NCBI GenBank assembly: GCA_038258095.1
Contig: JBBSQE010000078.1
Span: forward strand, 1-12,609
Reading direction: 5' to 3'
From: JBBSQE01 sp038258095
Lineage (GTDB): Bacteria; Actinomycetota; Thermoleophilia; Solirubrobacterales; 70-9
Length of the DNA stretch: 12,609 nucleotides
Part shown: positions 5,016 to 11,619 of the stretch, piece after piece
Layout of the letters: each line of letters opens with the position of its first letter
Position numbering within the stretch: position 1 is the first letter of the stretch
Made by a program: the position numbers and the translations under genes
The notes under the pieces: model-generated
Databases searched by the model: none
Seen by the model: only the letters and a program-made list of their open reading frames with translations
What the model was told of the DNA's origin: nothing

Positions 5016-7343
5016 CTAGCGACGTCCCCGGCTCCTTGCCGGGGCACGGCGCACGATCTCGCAACCTCGGACCGAGTCCTTGCGGTCGACGATTGCCACG
5101 TCTCGGCGGCCCCGGCCGCAGCGGATCGCGTCGTGGGCGCCGTCACGGGCCCCGACCCGGTCGTCGCCCTGGCCGCTGTGCAGCCGGTCCTTGCCGGGCC
5201 CGCCGATGAGCCGGTCGGCTCCGGGACCGCCGGAGATCCGGTCGTTGCCGGACCCTCCCGAGGCCACGTCCCCTCCGCCTCCGGCGGCGATGCAGTCGAC
5301 TCCCGCGAAGGCCAGCAGGCGGTCGTCGCCGCCGAGGCCGTTGAGCCTGTCGCCTGACCGCGTCCCGCGAAGGAAGTCGCGCTTCGAGGTGCCGATCCGG
5401 CGGTTGACGCAGCGGCCGGGCTTCACGGTGCCTCCGCCCCCTGAAGTCTTGCGTGGATCGGAGATCAAGAGCTCGACGTTGCGGTCGACCGCTAGACCCT
5501 CGCCACAGGGGGTGGTCCCACAGGCGCGGGCGCCCGCGTCGGGATCGTTGTAGGAGAGGGTGCGGCCGACCGATGCGAGGTCGTTCGTGTCGAACGCGGT
5601 GGCGGCGCCGACCGGCGCCGCGGCGTTCGAGGCATGGTCGATGATCGTCCCGAACAGGGAGAGGGTGCCGTCGTCGTTGTCGAAGAGCTGGAGGAGGCGG
5701 GCCTGCTGGGGCCAGTCGGCCTCGGCCGCCACGCGGACCTGCCAGAAGCCGCCGCCCTTGCCATCGGGATAGGGCTCGACCCTGTTGACGTGGCTGTGGC
5801 CGGCGACCCAGGCGATCACGTGCGGGTAGCGGTGGAGCAGCGCGGTCATGTCGTCGCCGAGGTGGATCGGAGTGGAGGCCCGCGGGTCGACGTCGCAGCC
5901 GGGGTTCATGTCGTGGGTGTGAACGTCGTCCGACGTGCAGGCCGGGGCGATCTCGTCCGGCACGTCGGCGGTCAGGCTGTTGATGGCGTGGTGGCTGAAG
6001 AGGATCACCAGCTCGTCAGAGGCAGTCGCCTTCTGCAACTGGTCCTCGAGCCACTTGAACTGCGGATCGTCCACATTACCGTCGGCGGAGGCGCCGATCG
6101 CGCCGCCCTCGGAGATGGTGTCGAGGGCGATCATGCGGATGCCCGGCTCGGGGCTGAAGGTGTAGTAGCCGGCGGAACCCTTCGATGCGGAATCGACGGC
6201 CGGATCGATCAGGCCGAAGCCGTGGCCGTCGGCCTGGGCGCCCGACTTCATCACCTGCTTGAACTGCTGCTTTGACACGTAGCGCCGCTCCGGATCCGGC
6301 GGCACCAGGATCGTCTTCGACGGGTCGGTGGTGAACAGGTTGAGGACGTCCTGGGGGGTGAAGTTGAGGAAGTTCGCGCCGCCGGGGAAGGTGGCGCTGA
6401 GGGGCTTGATGCAGCCGGTCGCCACGGTCTCGAAGGTCGAGGTCGCAGCGACGTTGCCCTGGACCAGGCCGTCATGGTTGCCGAAGGCGACGTAGCTCGG
6501 CACGTCCAGGCCCGCCGCGGTGAAGGGAGCCTGGGCACGGTTCATCAGGTCCGTGATCTGCGGGAAGGTCGAGTAGCGGCCGGCCGGCTGGGTCGGGAGG
6601 TCGGGGTCGTAGTAGTTCGACGCCATGCCCGTGTCGTCGGTGTCCTGGACGCCGGTGTAGGTGGCCGCCTCGGCCGCACCGGGAACTGAGCCGATGACGG
6701 AGGGGCCGCAGAGGAGGTTGGGCGCGCCGTTCGGCCCGGTCGTGGCACCCGGCGTGGCCGGGTCGACGCCCGAGTTGGGGTCGAGAGGGCCGCCCTCCAG
6801 CAATTCCCTCACCCACTGCGTTTCGTTCAGCTGCTGACTATCGGCGGAGTCGCCGGTGTCTATCGCGTAGGTCATCTTCGGGCGGACACCGCCGGCAGCC
6901 GCGACCGGCGCGGCGTTGATGAACGAGTTCATCTGGCGGATCATCGCGTCGTCGATCTGGGGCTCGAGCGCCTCGCCCGGCCGGAACGCGGCGCTGAACT
7001 GGGAGCTGACCGTGTCGAGGAACTCAACCCGAGCGGGGCTCTCCTCGTCGGCAAGCTGGAAGTCGGAGAGCTGGCCGAAGTAGGCGAGGGACTTGCGGCG
7101 CGCCTCACGGCCGGACTTCGCGGCGCCGACGCCGTCCTCGCGGACGACGTAGGGCTCGCCGCTCGACGGCGTCAGAGCGAGCTGGCGGAAGCCCGCGTCG
7201 AGGGTTGCCGGCCCGATCCGCTGCTCGAGCGTCGATTTGCCGTAGGTGTCCTGGGTCAACGCGGCTTGCGTGAGCGCGACCCCGCTGGCGGTGACGGCGC
7301 AGGCGACCGTTGCTGCAGTGACGAGAACCCGTACTTTCTTCAC
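5016..7343 (-). CDS. Secreted metallophosphoesterase (PPA1498-like) with RTX-like C-terminal repeats
   Basis: This 775-residue protein begins with a Sec signal peptide (MKKVRVLVTA then a hydrophobic run to about 27). Calcineurin-like phosphoesterase motifs follow in order: LSDFQ (92-96, motif I), TGDSAD (163-168, GDxxD), GNHD (288-291), FSHH (449-452) and GHSH (515-518). These residues bind the two-metal centre that hydrolyses phosphate esters. The long insertions and the LSDFQLADEESPAR context resemble the actinobacterial PPA1498 family, from memory. Motif I has Q96 where DxH is expected. Residues about 660-735 are glycine/aspartate nonapeptide repeats (GGxGxDxL), as in RTX calcium-binding domains, followed by a short tail with KDSVRGCEIVRR and a basic end. 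It probably acts outside the cell; the substrate is unknown. The start is GTG 7341-7343 with AGGGAG five bases upstream; the ATG at that ribosome site reads into a stop after two codons. It is 78 bases downstream of the aldehyde dehydrogenase gene. Confidence 0.88.
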   Translation of the reverse strand: MKKVRVLVTAATVACAVTASGVALTQAALTQDTYGKSTLEQRIGPATLDAGFRQLALTPSSGEPYVVREDGVGAAKSGREARRKSLAYFGQLSDFQLADEESPARVEFLDTVSSQFSAAFRPGEALEPQIDDAMIRQMNSFINAAPVAAAGGVRPKMTYAIDTGDSADSQQLNETQWVRELLEGGPLDPNSGVDPATPGATTGPNGAPNLLCGPSVIGSVPGAAEAATYTGVQDTDDTGMASNYYDPDLPTQPAGRYSTFPQITDLMNRAQAPFTAAGLDVPSYVAFGNHDGLVQGNVAATSTFETVATGCIKPLSATFPGGANFLNFTPQDVLNLFTTDPSKTILVPPDPERRYVSKQQFKQVMKSGAQADGHGFGLIDPAVDSASKGSAGYYTFSPEPGIRMIALDTISEGGAIGASADGNVDDPQFKWLEDQLQKATASDELVILFSHHAINSLTADVPDEIAPACTSDDVHTHDMNPGCDVDPRASTPIHLGDDMTALLHRYPHVIAWVAGHSHVNRVEPYPDGKGGGFWQVRVAAEADWPQQARLLQLFDNDDGTLSLFGTIIDHASNAAAPVGAATAFDTNDLASVGRTLSYNDPDAGARACGTTPCGEGLAVDRNVELLISDPRKTSGGGGTVKPGRCVNRRIGTSKRDFLRGTRSGDRLNGLGGDDRLLAFAGVDCIAAGGGGDVASGGSGNDRISGGPGADRLIGGPGKDRLHSGQGDDRVGARDGAHDAIRCGRGRRDVAIVDRKDSVRGCEIVRRAPARSRGRR
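5139..5366 (-). repeat. RTX-like Gly/Asp nonapeptide repeats in the phosphoesterase gene
   Basis: This part of the gene encodes about eight imperfect units of the form GGxGxDxLx: GTRSGDRLN, GLGGDDRLL, GGGGDVASG, GSGNDRISG, GPGADRLIG, GPGKDRLHS and GQGDDRVGA. Hemolysin-type repeats of this form bind calcium as a beta-roll, usually on exported proteins. The block is degenerate at both ends. Confidence 0.75.
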
Positions 7344-7396
7344 TCCATCTCCCTAGCTATCGACTCCCGCGCGGACGAGCCGCGCCCCGGGGGTTA

Positions 7397-7402
7397 ACGC
7401 TA
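7397..7402 (-). promoter_or_regulatory. Possible -10 hexamer for the phosphoesterase gene
   Basis: TAGCGT on the minus strand lies 53 bases before the GTG start, leaving a plausible leader that contains the AGGGAG ribosome site. There is no good -35. Weak evidence; the gene could instead be read through from the aldehyde dehydrogenase gene. Confidence 0.2.
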
Positions 7403-7421
7403 GCGCAGGAGAGGGTCCCCG

Positions 7422-8870
7422 CTACGCACCCTGCAGGCTGACGAAGCGCTCCTCGGTCAGCTCCAGGACCGCGAACGCGGGGCCCTCGCGAGTGTTGCCG
7501 GAGTCCTTGACGCCCCCGTAGGGCATCTGGTCGGCGCGGAAGGTCGGCACCTCGTTGATCAGGATGCCGCCGAACTCGAGCGTGTTGCCGGCCTCGATCG
7601 CGCGGCCGACGTCGGCGGTGAAGACGCCTGCCTGGAGCCCGAACTTCGAGTCGTTGGCCATCTCCAGGGCCTCCTCGAAGCGCGAGAAGCGGTGGACGGT
7701 AGCGACCGGCCCGAAGATCTCCTCGCACCACACCTTGGTGCCCCTCGGCGGGTCAACGAGGATCGTCGGTGCCAGGCAGCGGCCGTCGTCTACCAATTCG
7801 CCGCCGATCGCCAGCGTCGCGCCGGCCTCGACCGCCTCGTCGATCCATTTCTTGACGCGGTCGCGGTCGTCGCCGGTGATCAGCGGGCCGACATCGGTCT
7901 CCTCGTCGAGCGGATCGCCGACCTTGAGGCTCTCGATGTTCCCGACGAGGCGCTCGACGAACCTGTCGGCGATGTCCTCGTGCAGAAGGATTCGCTGGAT
8001 CGATATGCAGCTCTGCCCGGCGTGGGAGAAGGCGTGGATCTGCGCCTTGTCGGCGGCCGTCTCCCAGGCGCCGTCGTCTGAGACGATCAGGGGCGCGTTC
8101 GAGCCGAGCTCGAGGTTCACCTGCTTGTGGGGGACGTCGGAGCGGATGCCCCAGCCCACCTTCGAGGACCCGGTGAAGCTCAGTGCGGTGGTCAGCTCGT
8201 GCTTGACGATCACGTCGCCGACCTCGGAGGCGGGGCCGGGGATGACTCTCAGCCAGGCCTCCGGGAGCCCGGCCTCGAGCAGGATTCTCGCCAGGTTCAG
8301 AGCTGAGATCGGCGTCTGGCCGGCGGGCTTGAGGACGACCGAGTTGCCGGCGGCGATCGCCGGGCCGAGCTTGTGGGCGACGAGGTTGAGCGGGAAGTTG
8401 AAGGGGCTGATCGCGCCGACCACGCCGTACGGGACGCGGAGCATCACGCCGAGCTTGCCCGCGCCTGCCGACGAGGCCTCCATCGGGACGGTGCCGCCGG
8501 TCAGCTTGCGTGCCTCGACGGCGGAGAACGCGAGGGTGTCGGCGCAGCGTTGGGCCTCGACCCTGGCCGTCTTCAGCGGCTTGCCGGCCTCGGCGGCGAT
8601 CGCCAGGGCCAGCTCGTCGGAGCGCTCGTGGACGAGATGCGACGCCCGGTCGAGGACCTCGGCTCGCTCGTGCTGGGGGAACTCGCCGGCGCTGAAGACG
8701 TCATGCGCGGCGCGGACGGCCCTGTCGACCAGATCCGCGTCTCCCACCGCGACCCGTCCCACGGGGCTTCCGTCGTAGGGGCTCTCGACGTCCTTCCACT
8801 CGCCGGTCGTCTGCCACTCGCCTGCGGCAAGAAGCTGGTGGTCGGTCGCCGTGACCGTCTCTGTCGCCAT
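7422..8870 (-). CDS. NAD(P)-dependent aldehyde dehydrogenase (lactaldehyde/phosphonoacetaldehyde DH-like)
   Basis: At 482 residues it has standard aldehyde dehydrogenase length, oxidising an aldehyde to the acid with NAD(P)+. Visible catalytic features are SPFNFP with oxyanion N158, KPA with coenzyme-binding K181, FTGS (232-235) of the Rossmann fold, LELG with general-base E254, GQSC with nucleophile C288, and EEIFGP (383-388). The C-terminal MPYGGVKDSGNTREGP and QSCISIQRI resemble the lactaldehyde/glycolaldehyde and phosphonoacetaldehyde dehydrogenase branch more than betaine or benzaldehyde enzymes; this is judged by memory only. The start is ATG 8868-8870 with a strong ribosome site (GAGAGGAG, 8876-8883). 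An 8-bp inverted repeat overlaps that site. The phosphoesterase gene follows after 78 bases; a functional link is not evident. Confidence 0.9.
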   Translation of the reverse strand: MATETVTATDHQLLAAGEWQTTGEWKDVESPYDGSPVGRVAVGDADLVDRAVRAAHDVFSAGEFPQHERAEVLDRASHLVHERSDELALAIAAEAGKPLKTARVEAQRCADTLAFSAVEARKLTGGTVPMEASSAGAGKLGVMLRVPYGVVGAISPFNFPLNLVAHKLGPAIAAGNSVVLKPAGQTPISALNLARILLEAGLPEAWLRVIPGPASEVGDVIVKHELTTALSFTGSSKVGWGIRSDVPHKQVNLELGSNAPLIVSDDGAWETAADKAQIHAFSHAGQSCISIQRILLHEDIADRFVERLVGNIESLKVGDPLDEETDVGPLITGDDRDRVKKWIDEAVEAGATLAIGGELVDDGRCLAPTILVDPPRGTKVWCEEIFGPVATVHRFSRFEEALEMANDSKFGLQAGVFTADVGRAIEAGNTLEFGGILINEVPTFRADQMPYGGVKDSGNTREGPAFAVLELTEERFVSLQGA

Positions 8871-8879
8871 CTCGGCTCC

Positions 8880-8924
8880 TCTCGTGGGTCCTCGCGGGCT
8901 GGATGCTCAGCGTAGTCCACGAGA
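8880..8924. promoter_or_regulatory. 8-bp inverted repeat over the aldehyde dehydrogenase leader
   Basis: TCTCGTGG (8880-8887) and CCACGAGA (8917-8924) are perfect inverted repeats 29 bases apart. The first arm overlaps the ribosome site of the aldehyde dehydrogenase gene, and a TACGCT hexamer (minus strand, 8909-8914) that could be a -10 lies between them. This could be a repressor site or a leader stem; function is unproven. Confidence 0.3.
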
Positions 8925-8962
8925 ACTACCCGCACGGCCGGGGGCCACGCCACCGAAGGCGT

Positions 8963-8989
8963 CGCCGTGCCCGGGCGGCGGGCACGGCG
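8963..8989 (-). terminator. Perfect 10-bp hairpin after the CrtC/AttH-like gene
   Basis: CGCCGTGCCC (8963-8972) pairs with GGGCACGGCG (8980-8989) around a 7-base loop, 24 bases past the stop of the gene ending at 9014. This is a strong G+C stem without a T tract, in the expected place for a terminator. The rest of the 143-base gap (8871-9013) holds the aldehyde dehydrogenase leader. Confidence 0.6.
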
Positions 8990-9013
8990 CCCGGGCTCCG
9001 GTCCCGTCGCGGG

Positions 9014-10003
9014 TCATCCGTCCGGATAGGGCTGCACCGGGATCCCGTGATCGGTCTCCCGCATGCCGAACTCGTAGGCAGCGCCGGCCTGCAGGGTGAG
9101 GGTGCGGGGCGGGGCGGCCTTGCGCTCGATCGTCAGCTCCAGGTCCGCGACCGAGCAGTTGATCGTGTTGTGCTCAGGCCCCTTGGGGTCGGCGTAGACC
9201 CAGGCGACGAAATCCTTCTTCGGGGCGGAGACGCGGCCGCGGACGGTGACGTCGCGGCCCGGGAGGACGAAGTCGCACGCCCCCGGCCGAGCGTCGATCG
9301 AGGTCGAGCGGATCGCGCCCAGCCCGCCGAGGCGGTGCTCCTCGCCGTCGAGGACGAGCATCCCCGAGGAGATCCAGGGCGACGTCCGGCTGCCGAGCTT
9401 CACCCGCGCCGCGCCGGCGTCGAAGTAGGCGTCGGGGTCGTCGTCGAACCCCGTTCCCTCCAGCCAGACCCAGCGCTCCGCGTGCTCGGTGCCCCAGTTG
9501 TGGCCGATCATCCCCGGCCAGTCGTCGATCGGGATCTCGGATCCGTCGACAGTGACGTGGCCGGTGAAATGGGCGAGCGGGTAGGGGGCGACGAACTTCG
9601 TCCGCGGCAGGGGCGCCCGGTACAGCCACTCGGCAGGGAGGTACCGGCAGGGCTCGGCGTCCCCGACGAAGGTGAACTCCCACGAGGCGGCGAGGGCGTC
9701 TGTCGAGACCGAGCCCCTCGCGCGGCCCGGCGCGATCTCCGCATCCGCGACCTTGATCCAACCGCCGCCCGGCACCGACAGCTCCTCCTCGGGCACCGTG
9801 ATCTTAGCCGCCTTCGGCCCGTCGGCCTCACGGTCGAAGAGGACGAACCAGACCGATGCATTCGGCCGCGACCCGGGGCGCTTGTGGACGGTGTGGCGGA
9901 TCCAGATGCCGCGCTCGCCGCCGGGCTCGCAGGCCTTGACATAGAAGCTCTCGTAGTGCCCGGCGGCCTCGCCGACGGCTGGGAAGCGGGGTCCCTGGTC
10001 CAC
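9014..10003 (-). CDS. Lipocalin-like (CrtC/AttH/tocopherol-cyclase-type?) protein, function unknown
   Basis: The 329-residue protein has no signal peptide or membrane segment. It is rich in Trp, Gly and beta-type sequence: HYESFY (16-21) near the N-terminus, WIRHTVHK, a central WPGMIGHNWGTEHAERWVW (about 163-180), and a second half with SPWISSGMLVLDGEEHRLGG. Two similar halves of this kind recall the double lipocalin-like fold of hydroxyneurosporene synthase (CrtC), AttH and tocopherol cyclase. I recall no close named protein, so this is a fold-level guess. I start at GTG 10001-10003 because TAGCGT ends seven bases upstream and HYESFY is normally close to the N-terminus. The ATG at 10088-10090 would add 29 unusual residues and overlap the divergent amine oxidase gene. 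The gap between the two divergent starts is 65 bases. Confidence 0.7.
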   Translation of the reverse strand: MDQGPRFPAVGEAAGHYESFYVKACEPGGERGIWIRHTVHKRPGSRPNASVWFVLFDREADGPKAAKITVPEEELSVPGGGWIKVADAEIAPGRARGSVSTDALAASWEFTFVGDAEPCRYLPAEWLYRAPLPRTKFVAPYPLAHFTGHVTVDGSEIPIDDWPGMIGHNWGTEHAERWVWLEGTGFDDDPDAYFDAGAARVKLGSRTSPWISSGMLVLDGEEHRLGGLGAIRSTSIDARPGACDFVLPGRDVTVRGRVSAPKKDFVAWVYADPKGPEHNTINCSVADLELTIERKAAPPRTLTLQAGAAYEFGMRETDHGIPVQPYPDG

Positions 10004-10010
10004 GCGGCGG

Positions 10011-10016
10011 ACGCTA
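10011..10016 (-). promoter_or_regulatory. Putative -10 of the CrtC/AttH-like gene
   Basis: On the minus strand TAGCGT ends seven bases before the GTG at 10003. No Shine-Dalgarno is visible. The spacing suggests a leaderless or nearly leaderless transcript and supports that start. Confidence 0.38.
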
Positions 10017-10054
10017 ACACGGGTCGAACCGGCGCCCCGTTTGGGCGGTTGGGT

Positions 10055-10060
10055 GATAAT
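10055..10060 (+). promoter_or_regulatory. Putative -10 of the amine oxidase gene
   Basis: GATAAT, close to the TATAAT consensus and preceded by a T one base upstream of an extended TG-like context, ends eight bases before the GTG start at 10069. No ribosome site is visible, so the mRNA leader would be zero to a few bases. An imperfect hairpin (AACCG 10027-10031 with CGGTT 10046-10050) lies just upstream between the divergent promoters. Confidence 0.4.
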
Positions 10061-10068
10061 GAGAACGC

Positions 10069-11595
10069 GTGGAGGAGCGGGAAGAAGCACAGAGCGCGAT
10101 CACCAGGCGGCGCCTGCTGGGCACGGGAGCGGCGGCCGGCGCCGGAGCCTTGCTGTCCGGAGCCCCGGCTGGCGCGGCCGAGAGGCCGAGAGCGCCCAAT
10201 CGCAACCGCCAGCTCAGGAAGCGCAAGGTCGACGTCGCCATCGTCGGCGCCGGGTTCGCCGGGCTCACCGCAGCGCGGCGCCTCGCCGCCAAGGGTCAGT
10301 CGGTGGTGGTGCTCGAGGCGCGCAATAGGGTCGGCGGCCGCGCCCAGAACGCGTCCATCGGCGACGGTGAGATCACCGAGCGGGGTGGAACCTTCGCGGG
10401 GCCGACCCAGGACCGGATCGTCGCGCTCGCCGAGGAGGTGGGCATCGGCACCTTCCCGACCTACGACGATGGCATGAACGTCTACCTCTCCTCCGACGGC
10501 CGCTCGACCTACTCCGACACGGGCGTGACGGGCACCGCTCCGCCTGATCCATCAATCCTGCCCGACCTCGCTCTCCTCGTCGCCCGGCTCGACCAGATGT
10601 CGACGGAGGTCCCGGTCGCCGCCCCGCAGCGGGCCGCGAACGCGGCCAGCTACGACTCGCAGACGCTCGAGAGCTTCATCAACCAGAACGCGATCACCCC
10701 TCAGTTCAAGGCCCTGGGTCCCGCCGCCACCCGTCCGATCTTCGGCGCCGAGCCGCGTGAGCTCTCCCTCCTCTTTGTCCTCTTTTACATCGCGTCCTCG
10801 GGCAATGCGGAGAATCCGGGGACGTTCGAGAGGAACTTCAACACCCGCGGCGGTGCCCAGATGTCGCGTTTTCGCGGCGGCACCCAGCCCATCTGCCAGA
10901 GGATCGCGCGCCGGCTCGGCAGGCGCGTGATCCGGCGGACCCCGGTGCGGCGGATCATCCAGCGCCGGGGCCACGTCGAGATCCACTCGGACCGGATCAA
11001 CGTCGAGGCCAAGCGGGTCGTCGTCGCAATCCCACCCACGCTGGCGGGCCGAATCGACTACCACCCGGCCCTGCCTTTCGAGCGGGATCAGCTGACCCAG
11101 CGCCTGCCGCAGGGGACGCTGACAAAGGTGACGGTCGTCTACGAGAAACCGTTCTGGCGGGAGGCCGGCCTCAATGGCAGCGCTCTCTCGACCCAGGGCC
11201 CAGTCTCGGCGACCTTCGACGACAGCCCCAAGGACGGCAACAAGGGTGTGATCTTCGGCTTCGTCGGCGGTGACAATGCGCGAGCCTTCAATGCGCAATC
11301 GCCAACGGCGCGGCGGAGCCAGGTCCTCGACGAGTTCGTGACCCTGCTCGGTCCGCAGGCCCGCTCCGCGGTCCAGTACCTGGAGTCGAACTGGTCCGCG
11401 CAGCCCTGGTCGCGCGGCTGCCCGGTGGGAATCGCCGCACCCGGCGTCCTCACCGCGTATGGAGACTGGATCCGCCGCCCGATCGGCCACATCCACTGGG
11501 CCGGAACGGAAACGTCGGACTACTGGAACGGCTACATGGACGGCGCTGTCCGCTCCGGCGAACGCGTGGCAACCGAGGTACTCGCTGCGCTCTAG
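10069..11595 (+). CDS. Tat-exported flavin monoamine oxidase family protein
   Basis: The protein has 508 residues. TRRRLLG (12-18) followed by an Ala/Gly-rich hydrophobic stretch to about residue 37 is a twin-arginine signal, so a folded flavoprotein is probably exported. The FAD-binding Rossmann motif is GAGFAG (60-65), with the acidic residue in VLEAR (E83), then RVGGR (87-91) and GGTFAGPTQ (106-114). The C-terminal FAD segment is WAGTETSDYWNGYMDGAVRSGER. These define the monoamine oxidase group, which oxidises amines to imines with release of H2O2. LTKVTVVYEKPFWRE carries K353, matching the flavin-proximal lysine of MAO-B. SRGCPVG places C451 where MAO-B Cys397 binds FAD covalently, but the following cage tyrosine is P452. 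Substrate unknown. The start is GTG 10069, with no ribosome site. The TAG stop (11593-11595) abuts the insertion sequence; the protein ends at the normal family C-terminus, so it appears intact. Confidence 0.88.
   Translation: MEEREEAQSAITRRRLLGTGAAAGAGALLSGAPAGAAERPRAPNRNRQLRKRKVDVAIVGAGFAGLTAARRLAAKGQSVVVLEARNRVGGRAQNASIGDGEITERGGTFAGPTQDRIVALAEEVGIGTFPTYDDGMNVYLSSDGRSTYSDTGVTGTAPPDPSILPDLALLVARLDQMSTEVPVAAPQRAANAASYDSQTLESFINQNAITPQFKALGPAATRPIFGAEPRELSLLFVLFYIASSGNAENPGTFERNFNTRGGAQMSRFRGGTQPICQRIARRLGRRVIRRTPVRRIIQRRGHVEIHSDRINVEAKRVVVAIPPTLAGRIDYHPALPFERDQLTQRLPQGTLTKVTVVYEKPFWREAGLNGSALSTQGPVSATFDDSPKDGNKGVIFGFVGGDNARAFNAQSPTARRSQVLDEFVTLLGPQARSAVQYLESNWSAQPWSRGCPVGIAAPGVLTAYGDWIRRPIGHIHWAGTETSDYWNGYMDGAVRSGERVATEVLAAL
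11592..11595. repeat. Left CTAG flank of the IS (candidate target-site duplication)
   Basis: CTAG directly abuts the left end of the element and recurs at 12606-12609. It includes the TAG stop of the amine oxidase gene. Reading one base further, TCTAG occurs at both 11591-11595 and 12605-12609, so the duplication may be 4 or 5 bp. CTAG is a palindrome, so it could instead be the outermost part of the terminal repeats. Confidence 0.45.
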
Positions 11596-11612
11596 ATCAG
11601 TGATTCCTATTC
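11596..11612 (+). repeat. Left terminal inverted repeat of the IS
   Basis: ATCAGTGATTCCTATTC matches the reverse complement of the right end except at positions 3, 5 and 15. It lies seven bases beyond the transposase stop codon. Confidence 0.7.
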
Positions 11613-11619
11613 AGCCCGC

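Noticed and set aside
7422..8870. Aldehyde dehydrogenase as the benzaldehyde dehydrogenase of a mandelate pathway with mdlC
   Set aside because: It is over 5 kb away with unrelated genes between, and its C-terminal signature looks closer to the lactaldehyde/phosphonoacetaldehyde group. Possible but unsupported.
10004..10090. 29-residue upstream extension of the CrtC/AttH-like protein to the ATG at 10090
   Set aside because: It would overlap the divergent amine oxidase coding start; the GTG at 10003 has a well-placed TANNNT and puts HYESFY near the N-terminus.
8903..10477. A 524-codon plus-strand frame spanning the CrtC/AttH-like gene and the amine oxidase start
   Set aside because: Composition is typical of an antisense shadow and it runs out of frame into the clearly real amine oxidase.
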